Positions 41,338-49,131 of a DNA stretch of 64,000 bases are shown here, one piece after another. Location: assembly GCF_009905535.1 (NCBI RefSeq), contig NZ_JAAALA010000010.1, forward strand, positions 1 to 64,000, written 5' to 3'. A model generated the notes under the pieces. That model saw only the letters and a list, made by a program, of their open reading frames with translations. It ran no database searches and was not told the origin of the DNA. Position numbers and translations under genes: made by a program. The stretch is from Caulobacter sp. SLTY (lineage in GTDB: Bacteria > Pseudomonadota > Alphaproteobacteria > Caulobacterales > Caulobacteraceae). Numbering within the stretch: position 1 is the stretch's first letter; each line of letters begins with the position of its first letter.

Positions 41338-42263
41338 GCCCCGCCACCCGTGCCGGAATCTTCATGGATAAGACGCAGGAAAGCGTCCGCGAGCAACCCT
41401 GTCGCCTTCAACTTGTCCCTCAAGGGCAGGCTGATCGGAGGTCCCATGTCGGTCTTGTTCACATCCACCACATAGAGGCGACCATCCTTGTCCCGGAGGA
41501 TGTCAAGCCCGCCCCAGTCGAGACCCATGGCGCCGCAGAAGGTTCCGATGGTGGCGATCTCCTCGGGCGAGAAGATGGCTTCCGGCGCATGCAGGGTGAC
41601 CCGGGTGTTGTGATTGCTGAACCGCACCCCGATCGGACGGCGCTTGATGAAAACCACCACCGGCTTCCCGCCGACGCAGGGCGTGCGCAGGTCGGCGACC
41701 AGCGGACCTTCGGTGTTGTCGATCAGCTTCTGATAGGTCTTGCCGGCCAGGGCGGGGCAGGGGGCCTCGACGATCCGCCCGTCATGCACGCCGTTGTCCT
41801 CGCCCTTTTCCACCAGGGGCCCGACGGCGGTGGTGGGATCTACGGCGAGACCATAGCCGAACGATTCCTCGAACGCGGCGGCCACCCGGCTCTTGGTCAC
41901 GTCTGTGCAGCGCCAGTTGATCCGCCGGGCCGGGCCGGCGTTGGGCGCCATACCCCGGGCGCTGTCGTCGAAATAAAAACCCGCCACGGCCCCCTCAGGC
42001 CGCCGCACGATCCGCGCGCCGGCCCAGGCGGCGCTGGCCCAGGCCAGGTACCAGGGGCGGGGGCTATCGGGTGCGAACCAGACGTCTGGACCCGGCCGGG
42101 TCAGGCGCATCCAGGCCGCCTTCAGGCGCACGGGCACATAGTAGACCAGCCAGACGAGCGCCTCCGCGATCAGGGCGCCGTCGAGGGGAATGACGATCCC
42201 CGTCTTATGGATTCGGACCCGGCCCCCCTCGAAGGAGAAGTCGGATCCCCAGAACCAACGCAT
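41334..42263 (-). CDS. ATP-grasp-like protein of unknown function
   Basis: 309 residues. A membrane-associated-looking N-terminus (LIAEALVWLVYYVPVRLKAAW) is followed by a domain whose C-terminal part resembles an ATP-grasp metal-binding site: GLDWGGLDILRDKDGRLYVVDVNKTDMGPP, with Asp/Asn in the usual E-x-N position. KPVVVFIKRRPIGVRF may hold the nucleotide lysine. Family not named with certainty. Four-base stop/start overlap with the metallo-hydrolase gene implies a shared pathway. Confidence 0.75.
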   Translation of the reverse strand: MRWFWGSDFSFEGGRVRIHKTGIVIPLDGALIAEALVWLVYYVPVRLKAAWMRLTRPGPDVWFAPDSPRPWYLAWASAAWAGARIVRRPEGAVAGFYFDDSARGMAPNAGPARRINWRCTDVTKSRVAAAFEESFGYGLAVDPTTAVGPLVEKGEDNGVHDGRIVEAPCPALAGKTYQKLIDNTEGPLVADLRTPCVGGKPVVVFIKRRPIGVRFSNHNTRVTLHAPEAIFSPEEIATIGTFCGAMGLDWGGLDILRDKDGRLYVVDVNKTDMGPPISLPLRDKLKATGLLADAFLRLIHEDSGTGGGA

Positions 42264-42400
42264 TCGCCACTGCTCTCCGCGCCCCGCAGAGGATTAACTA
42301 GGCCAATTCGCATCACGGACAAACGACTTGCCCGCGAGGCGTGCGTGATCGGCCCGAACCTTGCGCTCAACCCCGCCGAACAGGTGGGAGTTATGGCGTC

Positions 42401-42550
42401 ATGGCCCTTGATGCGCTGATTTTTGTCTCAAAACGGCTCCAACGCGCCGCGTTCGCCGTGATCTGTCTCATGGCGGCCCAACTGGTCCTGGCCTCCTGCG
42501 AGGCCGAGCCCAGCGCCATGGCCGCCCGGGTCACCCTCGGCGGCCAATAG
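42401..42550 (+). CDS. Possible 49-residue membrane peptide or lipoprotein
   Basis: ATG 42401 with GGGAG 11 bases upstream. N-terminal positive segment (SKRLQRAA), hydrophobic stretch (FAVICLMAAQLVLA) and a lipobox-like LASC, then a short tail ending VTLGGQ. The layout suits an entericidin-like small lipoprotein, but the length and lack of homology recall keep this uncertain. It lies alone between a divergent ATP-grasp gene and the sulfotransferase gene. Confidence 0.4.
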   Translation: MALDALIFVSKRLQRAAFAVICLMAAQLVLASCEAEPSAMAARVTLGGQ

Positions 42551-42609
42551 CGCCGCCGACTTGAGCGGCCCAGGCTTGAGCGAGGGGCCGATTGGCCCTT
42601 AATGCCGCC

Positions 42610-44049
42610 ATGGCCGACACCGTCGAATCCCTGCTGTCCCAGGCGGCCGAGTTGCGCCGCGCCGGCAGGATCGCCGAGGCCATCGCGGCCTATGAGGCCT
42701 TGCTGGCGGTCAAGGCCGACCTGCCGGACAGCTGGTACAACCTGGCTCTCCTGCAACGCCGCGCCCGCCGGCCCGAGGCAGCCCTGGCCGCTTACGCCCA
42801 CGCCTTGGCTCATGGTCTGTCCGGCCCCGAGGAGGCCCATCTCAACCGCGGGGTCATCTTCGCCGACGACCTGCGCCGGCCGGACGAGGCCGAACGGGAG
42901 CTGGCCGCTGCTCTGAAACTCAATCCGCGGTACGCCCCGGCCCTGCTCAACCTCGGCAACCTGCATGAGGATCGCGGTCGCCGACCGGAGGCCCGCGCAG
43001 CCTACGAGCGCCTGCTGGCTCTTCAGCCCGACCATCCAGTGGCCCTGGCCCGCGCCGCCGGCCTGCACTCGGTCACCGGTCCGGACGACCCGCTGATCGC
43101 CCGTTTGGAAGCCACCCATGCGCGGCCTGGCCTGGACCCCGTCAGCCGGGCCGAACTGCTGTTCTCCCTCGGCCGCCTGCTGGATGCGGCCGGCGCCTAC
43201 GACCGCGCCTTCGCCCGCTACCAGGCCGCCAACGCAGCCGCGCCCAGGGCCCGCTACGACCGCGTCGCCCACGAGGCCCTTATCGACCAGCTGATCGCGG
43301 CCTTCCCGGCGCCCGGGGCCCTGACCCCAGTCCCGGGGGCCCGCCTGCCGCCGGTGTTCATCGTCGGCATGTTCCGCTCCGGCTCGACCCTGGTCGAACA
43401 GGTCCTGGCCAGCCACCCGCGCGTCACATCCGGCGGCGAGCTGGACCTGATCCCGGCCATGGTCCGCCATCAGCTGTCGCCTTATCCGCAGGCCATCGCC
43501 GCCGCAGACCCCGCCGCACTCGCAAAGGCCTACCTCGCCGACCTCGCGGCCCGCTTCCCGGACGCCGATGTCCTGACCGACAAGCGTCCGGACAATTTCC
43601 TCCATGTCGGGCTGATCAAGCGGCTGTTTCCGGACGCCCGCATCGTCCACACCCGCCGCGACCCGCTGGACAACGCCCTCAGCGTCTTTTTCCTGCATCT
43701 GTCGGGCGCCATGCCCTACGCCGCCGACCTGATGGACATCGGCCATTACCTGGCCCAGGAGCGCCGCCTGACGGCCCACTGGCGGTCCCTGTGGCCGGAC
43801 GACATCCTCGATCTGGACTACGACGCCTTCGTCCGCGACCCCCGCCCGCACACCCAGGCGCTGCTGGCCCACTGTGGCCTGGACTGGAACGACGCCTGCC
43901 TGGCCTTCCACCAGGCCGACAGCAACGTCCGCACCGCCAGCGTCTGGCAGGTGCGGGAGCCGCTCTATCAACGGTCATCGGGTCGCTGGCGGAACTACGC
44001 GGCGCCGTTGGCGCCGCTGAAGGCCTGGCTGGAGGGGCAGGGGCTTTAG
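42610..44049 (+). CDS. TPR-sulfotransferase 1
   Basis: 479 residues from ATG 42610 (MADTVESLLSQ). Residues ~1-215 are tetratricopeptide repeats (AAYEALLAVKADLPDSWYNLALLQ, ALLNLGNLHEDRGRRPEARAAYERLL). Residues ~240-479 are a PAPS-dependent sulfotransferase: 5'-phosphosulfate loop FIVGMFRSGSTLVEQVLASH, 3'-phosphate site IVHTRRDPLDNALSVFF, and C-terminal SVWQVREPLYQRSSGRW. Cytoplasmic enzyme that moves sulfate to an alcohol, sugar or tyrosine; acceptor unknown. A second paralogue lies at 52160-53635. Confidence 0.93.
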   Translation: MADTVESLLSQAAELRRAGRIAEAIAAYEALLAVKADLPDSWYNLALLQRRARRPEAALAAYAHALAHGLSGPEEAHLNRGVIFADDLRRPDEAERELAAALKLNPRYAPALLNLGNLHEDRGRRPEARAAYERLLALQPDHPVALARAAGLHSVTGPDDPLIARLEATHARPGLDPVSRAELLFSLGRLLDAAGAYDRAFARYQAANAAAPRARYDRVAHEALIDQLIAAFPAPGALTPVPGARLPPVFIVGMFRSGSTLVEQVLASHPRVTSGGELDLIPAMVRHQLSPYPQAIAAADPAALAKAYLADLAARFPDADVLTDKRPDNFLHVGLIKRLFPDARIVHTRRDPLDNALSVFFLHLSGAMPYAADLMDIGHYLAQERRLTAHWRSLWPDDILDLDYDAFVRDPRPHTQALLAHCGLDWNDACLAFHQADSNVRTASVWQVREPLYQRSSGRWRNYAAPLAPLKAWLEGQGL

Positions 44050-44456
44050 GCCGGCAAGACCCCCGACAGGTCATAGCCCGCCGCCGAGCCCTGTTCGATC
44101 AGGTCCTGCCGCGACTGCGCCCCCGCCAGCCGCTCCCCGATGCTCCAGGTCACGATCGAGCGCGTGCCCGACCGGCAGAAGGCCAGCACCGGCCCGCCGG
44201 CGCTCTCGATCGCCGCCCGATTTTGCTCGACCTGGTCGGGCGTTGGCCCGCCGATCACCGGGATGTGCACATAGTCCATCCCCGCCGCCCGCGCCGCCTG
44301 TTCCATCTCCAGGCTGGTCGGCTGGCCGGGCGCCTCTCCGTCGGGGCGGTTGTTGATCACCAGGGTGAAGCCGCGCGAGGCGGCCTCTGCCATGTCGCTG
44401 GGCGCCAGCTGGGGGGCCACGGCGAAATCGGGGGTGACGGCGCGAATATCGCTCAT
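44046..44456 (-). CDS. DUF442 / TIGR01244-type phosphatase-fold protein
   Basis: 136 residues from ATG 44456 (MSDIRAVTPDFAVAPQL). The fold is that of small cysteine-based phosphatases or sulfur transferases: NNRPDGEAPGQPT, YVHIPVIGGPTPDQV, and the signature loop VLAFCRSGTRS (C-x5-R). Members of this family occur alone or fused to beta-lactamase-like hydrolases in sulfide metabolism. No sulfide gene is adjacent. Overlaps the sulfotransferase stop by four bases; divergent from oppB. Confidence 0.9.
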   Translation of the reverse strand: MSDIRAVTPDFAVAPQLAPSDMAEAASRGFTLVINNRPDGEAPGQPTSLEMEQAARAAGMDYVHIPVIGGPTPDQVEQNRAAIESAGGPVLAFCRSGTRSIVTWSIGERLAGAQSRQDLIEQGSAAGYDLSGVLPA

Positions 44457-44635
44457 GCTGCGTTCATCCTGGGAGGCGTTTGTTTGACAAGATCGGGTCC
44501 ATGCGGCCAAGACGCAACGTTCCCTTCCGGTACGCCGTGGGGGTAACCTGAATTTTTTGCAACGTGACAGTCGCGCTTCGATCTTGCGACGGTCGCGCCA
44601 CAGGGGCCGAAAAGCCCCGCCAGTACAGGGTCGTC

Positions 44636-45583
44636 ATGCTTCGATTTCTCTCCAGACGCCTGCTGGTCGCCATACCGACGATGTTCCTGGTCGTCACCCT
44701 GGCCTTCTTCATGATGCGCGCGGCGCCGGGCAGTCCGTTCATCAACGAGCGGCAGATGACCCCGGAGGTCCAGAAGGTGGTCGAGGCCAAGTACGGCTTT
44801 GATCGGCCCCTCTACGAACAGTACGGCCGCTATCTGGCGGACGTCGTGCGGGGCGATTTCGGCCCGTCGCTGAAATACCGCGACAAGTCGGTGCTCGACA
44901 TTCTGGGCGAGAACTACCGGGTCAGCCTCTGGCTTGGTCTTTCGGCCATCCTCCTGGCCTCGATCATCGGGGTGTTCCTCGGGGTGATCGCGGCGCTGCG
45001 CCAGAACAGGTCCATCGACTACGCCACCATGGCGGTGGCCATCCTGGGGGTCTGCATCCCCACCTTCGTCACTGCCCCGCTGCTGGTGCTCACCTTCGGC
45101 TCCATTCTGGGTTGGCTGCCCCTGGCCGGATGGGGCTGGACCAAGGTGGCCGGAATCGAGTTCCCAAGCTGGAAGAACATGATCCTGCCGGTCACCGTGC
45201 TGGCCCTGCCGCAGATCGCCATCATCTCGCGCCTCGTCCGCGCCGGGATGATCGAGGTGCTGCGCTCCAACTATGTCCGCACCGCCCGCGCCAAGGGCCT
45301 CCCGGAAAGCCTGATCGTCCGCAAGCACGCGCTGCGCGCCGCCATCCTGCCGCTGGTCAGCTATCTGGGTCCCGCCTGCGCCGGCCTGCTGACCGGTTCG
45401 CTGGTGGTCGAGCAGATCTTCAATCTGCCGGGCCTGGGCAAGTTCTTCGTCATCAGCGCGCTGCAGCGCGACTACACCGTCGTCATGGGCATGGTTATCT
45501 TCTACGCCGCCCTGATCCTTATCCTGAACCTGATCGCCGACATGCTGTATGCGGCGCTCGATCCGCGCGTGAGGCTGTCGTGA
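44636..45583 (+). CDS. oppB: Peptide ABC transporter permease (OppB/DppB type)
   Basis: 315 residues from ATG 44636 (MLRFLSRRLLVAIPTMFLVV). Six membrane spans and a binding-protein-dependent transport motif with the EAA loop (RLVRAGMIEVLRSNYVRTARAKGLPE). One of two inner-membrane subunits for peptide import. The GTG of oppC overlaps its stop (GTGA). No ATPase gene (oppD/oppF) lies anywhere in the window. Confidence 0.95.
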   Translation: MLRFLSRRLLVAIPTMFLVVTLAFFMMRAAPGSPFINERQMTPEVQKVVEAKYGFDRPLYEQYGRYLADVVRGDFGPSLKYRDKSVLDILGENYRVSLWLGLSAILLASIIGVFLGVIAALRQNRSIDYATMAVAILGVCIPTFVTAPLLVLTFGSILGWLPLAGWGWTKVAGIEFPSWKNMILPVTVLALPQIAIISRLVRAGMIEVLRSNYVRTARAKGLPESLIVRKHALRAAILPLVSYLGPACAGLLTGSLVVEQIFNLPGLGKFFVISALQRDYTVVMGMVIFYAALILILNLIADMLYAALDPRVRLS

Positions 45584-46488
45584 GCGTATCCGCCTTCACT
45601 CCCGGGTCTTCGGACCGCGACCAACTGATGCAACAGGCGGTCAAGGGCCGGTCCCTGTGGGACGATGCCCGCCGCCGGCTGCTGCGCAACAAGGCCGCCG
45701 TGGCCAGCATGATCGTGCTGGCCACCCTGGTGGTGATCGCCCTCCTGGGCCCCTTCTTCGTCCCCTACGCCTACGACACGGTGACCAAGACCGACGTCTG
45801 GGCCACGCCGGGCACGCGCGGCCACCTGCTGGGCGCTGATTCCCTCGGCCGCGACCTGTTGGCCCGGCTGTTCGCGGGCCTCGGCGTCTCGCTCGGCATC
45901 GGGGTGGTGGCCACGGCCGTGTCGCTGATCATCGGTGTCGCCTGGGGCGCCTTCGCCGGCTACATCGGCGGCAAGGTGGATGAGGTGATGATGCGGGTGG
46001 TCGACACCCTCTACAGCCTGCCCTTCATCTTCTTCGTGATCCTGCTGATGGTGGTGTTCGGCAAGAACATCTTCCTGATCTTCCTGGCCATCGGGGCCGT
46101 AGAATGGCTGACCATGGCCCGCATCGTGCGCGGCCAGACGCTCAGCCTGAAGCAGAAGGAATTCATCGAGGCGGCCCGCGCCGCCGGCCTGACCACTCCA
46201 GCCATCATCCTGCGTCACATCGTGCCCAACCTGTTGGGACCGGTGGTGGTCTATGTCACCCTCACCATCCCGGCGATCATCATCGCGGAGAGCTTCCTCA
46301 GCTTCCTGGGATTGGGCGTTCAGGCGCCGATGGCCAGCCTCGGCACCCTGATTTCCAACGGGGCCAAGGACATGGAGATGGCGCCCTGGCTTCTGATCTG
46401 GCCGTCGGCCACCATGGTGGTCACCCTGATGGCCTTCAACTTCATCGGCGACGGCCTGCGGGACGCGATCGACCCGAAGGATCGTTAA
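45580..46488 (+). CDS. oppC: Peptide ABC transporter permease (OppC/DppC type)
   Basis: 302 residues from GTG 45580, translationally coupled to oppB. N-terminal OppC segment (WDDARRRLLRNKAAVASMIVL), GADSLGRDLLARLFAGLGVSL, EAA loop (IVRGQTLSLKQKEFIEAARAAGL) and C-terminal FNFIGDGLRDAIDPKDR. Pairs with OppB to form the membrane channel. A convergent gene separates it from the probable cognate binding protein at 47148. Confidence 0.95.
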   Translation: MSVSAFTPGSSDRDQLMQQAVKGRSLWDDARRRLLRNKAAVASMIVLATLVVIALLGPFFVPYAYDTVTKTDVWATPGTRGHLLGADSLGRDLLARLFAGLGVSLGIGVVATAVSLIIGVAWGAFAGYIGGKVDEVMMRVVDTLYSLPFIFFVILLMVVFGKNIFLIFLAIGAVEWLTMARIVRGQTLSLKQKEFIEAARAAGLTTPAIILRHIVPNLLGPVVVYVTLTIPAIIIAESFLSFLGLGVQAPMASLGTLISNGAKDMEMAPWLLIWPSATMVVTLMAFNFIGDGLRDAIDPKDR

Positions 46489-46526
46489 GCGGATGCCCCG
46501 TCCGACTCAGGCGCCTCGTCCCGTGG

Positions 46527-46546
46527 ACCCCGGCCTGCGCCGGGGT
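46527..46546. repeat. Short GC hairpin between convergent genes
   Basis: ACCCCGGC-CTGC-GCCGGGGT, an 8-bp perfect stem within GTGGACCCCGGCC...GGGGTGAGCGG, a fragment common in alphaproteobacterial intergenic palindromes. It lies 38 bp past oppC and 21 bp past the stop of the convergent gene; no T-tract. Confidence 0.6.
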
Positions 46547-46567
46547 GAGCGGCACATCGGCGGCCGT

Positions 46568-47101
46568 TCAGTTCTCCCGCTTCGCCCGGATCTGGCCGAT
46601 ACCTTCGATCTTGAGGAAGTAGCTGCCCAGGCTGGCGGTGCGGATCTCGACCTTGGTCCCGGGCGCCGGTCCCTTGCGCAGTTTCTCGGTGTCGATCTGC
46701 TTCCAGACCGCCCCGTCGGCCAGCTTGATGGTCCACTTGCCGTGCGGGTCCTGGCGGGAGGAGGCGACCGTCGCCTCGATCCGGTTGAGTTCCTCGACCT
46801 TTTCGCCGCGGGTCATGAAGGCGGGCATCTGGAAGTTGAAGCCGAAGGACGCGCGGCGGGCCTCCTGCACCTGCTTGCGGTCCACGACCACCACATCGCC
46901 CTTGGCCTCGGCGGCGTCCAGCGCCGCGGCCGCCGCGTCGTAGCAGGCCAGCCGCGCCGTCCCATCCTGGATCGCGCGGCAATCGACCACCGCCTTCAGG
47001 GCGCCCGCCCGTTCCGGCGGCCTGTCCTGAGCCGAGGCGCCGCTGGCCAGCACAAGGCCGCCGGCCAGTCCCAATCCCAGAATCGCGGGGCGTAGCGTCA
47101 T
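46568..47101 (-). CDS. Exported hypothetical protein with CRAI...RLACYD motif
   Basis: 177 residues from ATG 47101. Signal peptide (~1-24, cleavage after GASA), then VDCRAIQDGTARLACYDAAAA, a two-Cys motif seen in assorted periplasmic proteins including VasI/TagL-like ones. A beta-rich C-terminal part follows (WTIKLADGAVWKQIDTEKL, VEIRTASLGSYFLKIEG). Function unknown. It sits antisense in the middle of the opp cluster and its ATG shares a CATG with an ATG of the divergent binding-protein frame. Confidence 0.8.
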   Translation of the reverse strand: MTLRPAILGLGLAGGLVLASGASAQDRPPERAGALKAVVDCRAIQDGTARLACYDAAAAALDAAEAKGDVVVVDRKQVQEARRASFGFNFQMPAFMTRGEKVEELNRIEATVASSRQDPHGKWTIKLADGAVWKQIDTEKLRKGPAPGTKVEIRTASLGSYFLKIEGIGQIRAKREN

Positions 47102-47147
47102 GACCGTCTCCAACTCGACTATTCGCCCCATAGAAGGCCGCTCGCGC

Positions 47148-48767
47148 GTGATCCGCAATCTCTTCCTGGCCGGCGTCGGCCTTCTGACCCTGGCGGCCTG
47201 CGGCGAACAGCCCGTTTCGCGCCCGCCCTGCCCGCAGGGCAAGGTCTGCCTGACCATCGGCAACACCTCCGAGCCGGCCACCCTGGATCCCCACAAATCG
47301 ACCGGCACCTGGGAAGACCGCATCCAGAGCGACCTCTTCGTCGGCCTGACCCAGTCGGCCGCCGACGGATCGACCATTCCGGGCATGGCCGAGCGCTGGG
47401 AGGTCACTCCCGACGGCCTGACCTGGACTTTCCATCTTCGTGACGCGGTCTGGTCGGATGGCGTGCCGGTGACCGCCGAGGACTTTGTCTACAGCCTGCG
47501 CCGGGTGCTCGACCCCGACACCGCCTCCGAGTACGCCTCGCTGATCTTCCTGATCAAGAACGCCGAGGCGGTGAACGGCGGCAAGGCCCCGCTGGAGGCG
47601 CTGGGCGTGCGAGCGGTGGATCGGAAGACCGTCGAGATCACCCTCAACCACCCGGCCGCCTACCTGCCCGAGCTGACCCGCCACCACGTCCTCTATCCCG
47701 TGCCCAAGCACGTCGTCGAAAAGCTGGGCGAAAAGTGGGTTCAGCCCGGAAACCTGGTCAGCAACGGGCCCTACGTCCTCAAGGCCTGGCGCCTGGGCGA
47801 CAGCGTCATCACCGAGAAGAACCCGAGATTTTGGGACGCCAAGGACGTCTGTGTCGATCAGGTCCACTGGTATCCGACCACCGACGCGATCTCGGCCGAG
47901 CGCCGCGTTCAGCGGGGCGAACTCGACATCAACACCGATATCTCGTCCAACCGTATCGCCCGCCTGCGCCAGACCATGCCGGGGTATGTCCACACCAACA
48001 CCTATCTCGGTGTCACCTACCTGGCCTTCAACACCCGGCCCAACAGCAAGGTCCCGGCCTTCAAGGACGTTCGCGTGCGCCAGGCCCTGACCATGGCCAT
48101 CGACCGCGACTTCATCGCCAAGGGCCTGCTGCGCGGCGGCCAGCTGCCGGCCAACACCAAGGTTCCGCCCGGCGTCGCCAACTACAAGCCCTCGCCCGGG
48201 CCCTACTGGGCCAGCTGGCCCCTGGCCAAGCGCCAGCAGAAGGCCCGCGAACTGCTGGCCGCCGCCGGCTACGGCCCCAACAATCCGCTGAAGTTCGAGC
48301 TCAAGCACCGCAACAGCGCCGACCCCATGCAGTTCACCCCGGCCCTGCAGTCGGACTGGAAGGAAATCGGCGTCCAGGTCACCCTGGCCCAGCAGGAGGG
48401 CCAGATCTCCTACGCCGACTATCGGGTGCGCAATTTCCAGGCCGCCGACGCCGCCTGGATCGCGGACTACAACGACCCGACCAGCTTCCTGGACATGGAG
48501 AAGTCCAACTACGGGCCGCAGAACTACGGCGACTACAACAACCCCGCCTATGACGCCCTGATGGCCAAGGCCGGCAACGAGCCGGACGCCGGCAAGCGCG
48601 CCGACTATCTGCGCGACGCCGAGACGATGATGCTGAACGACGCGCCGATCGCGCCGATCTACTTCTATATCAACAAGAACCTGGTGAACCCGCGGATCAC
48701 CGGCTGGGTGGACAACATCGTCGACCATCACCGCACGCGTTGGCTCTGCGTCAAATCCGGCGGCTGA
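47148..48767 (+). CDS. oppA: Peptide ABC transporter substrate-binding lipoprotein (OppA/DppA type)
   Basis: 539 residues from GTG 47148 (VIRNLFLAGVGLLTLAACGE), GAAGG upstream; ATG 47100 would put 16 residues before the signal peptide. Lipobox LAAC anchors it. SBP family 5 motifs: SEPATLDPHKSTG, WTFHLRDAVWSDGVPVTAEDFVYSLRRVLDP and FKDVRVRQALTMAIDRDFI. It is the likely partner of OppB/OppC upstream, although a convergent gene intervenes. Ligand is probably oligopeptides, not shown by the sequence. Confidence 0.94.
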   Translation: MIRNLFLAGVGLLTLAACGEQPVSRPPCPQGKVCLTIGNTSEPATLDPHKSTGTWEDRIQSDLFVGLTQSAADGSTIPGMAERWEVTPDGLTWTFHLRDAVWSDGVPVTAEDFVYSLRRVLDPDTASEYASLIFLIKNAEAVNGGKAPLEALGVRAVDRKTVEITLNHPAAYLPELTRHHVLYPVPKHVVEKLGEKWVQPGNLVSNGPYVLKAWRLGDSVITEKNPRFWDAKDVCVDQVHWYPTTDAISAERRVQRGELDINTDISSNRIARLRQTMPGYVHTNTYLGVTYLAFNTRPNSKVPAFKDVRVRQALTMAIDRDFIAKGLLRGGQLPANTKVPPGVANYKPSPGPYWASWPLAKRQQKARELLAAAGYGPNNPLKFELKHRNSADPMQFTPALQSDWKEIGVQVTLAQQEGQISYADYRVRNFQAADAAWIADYNDPTSFLDMEKSNYGPQNYGDYNNPAYDALMAKAGNEPDAGKRADYLRDAETMMLNDAPIAPIYFYINKNLVNPRITGWVDNIVDHHRTRWLCVKSGG

Positions 48768-49131
48768 GTCGGGGAGCCGGGCCGAAGTCGCAGCTGCCAA
48801 CCATCCGCCGCGACACGGACCGCGGCCGCTCAGCCACACCGGGCGCCACGGACACGCCCTAGAACCGCCGCGTTCCGACGGCGTGAAAGCCTGGATTCGC
48901 CCACGGCGTAGGCGTTTTGCGGGTTATATACCGACGGTACGCCTCCCTGTGGCGCGGATGCGACAATCTCACGGCGTTCTCATTACGGAAATGCAATGAG
49001 CGTTGACCGTGCTTCGAGCGCGGGCCTATTCCTTCGGTAACCGGTCGTCCTTGTGCGTCCGGGAGGCCCGAATTCATGCTTTTGAGGGGAGCGCGACCGT
49101 CAACCCGGCGCGCTGGCTCGGAGGGAATAAG
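48768..49131. other. 364-bp region upstream of TonB receptor 2
   Basis: Promoter and leader of TonB receptor 2. An in-frame ATG at 49003 is open to the receptor, but the encoded 43 residues are not a signal peptide and no ribosome site precedes it. A strong GGAGGG at 49120-49125 marks the TTG start at 49132. No terminator for oppA is clear. Confidence 0.55.
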
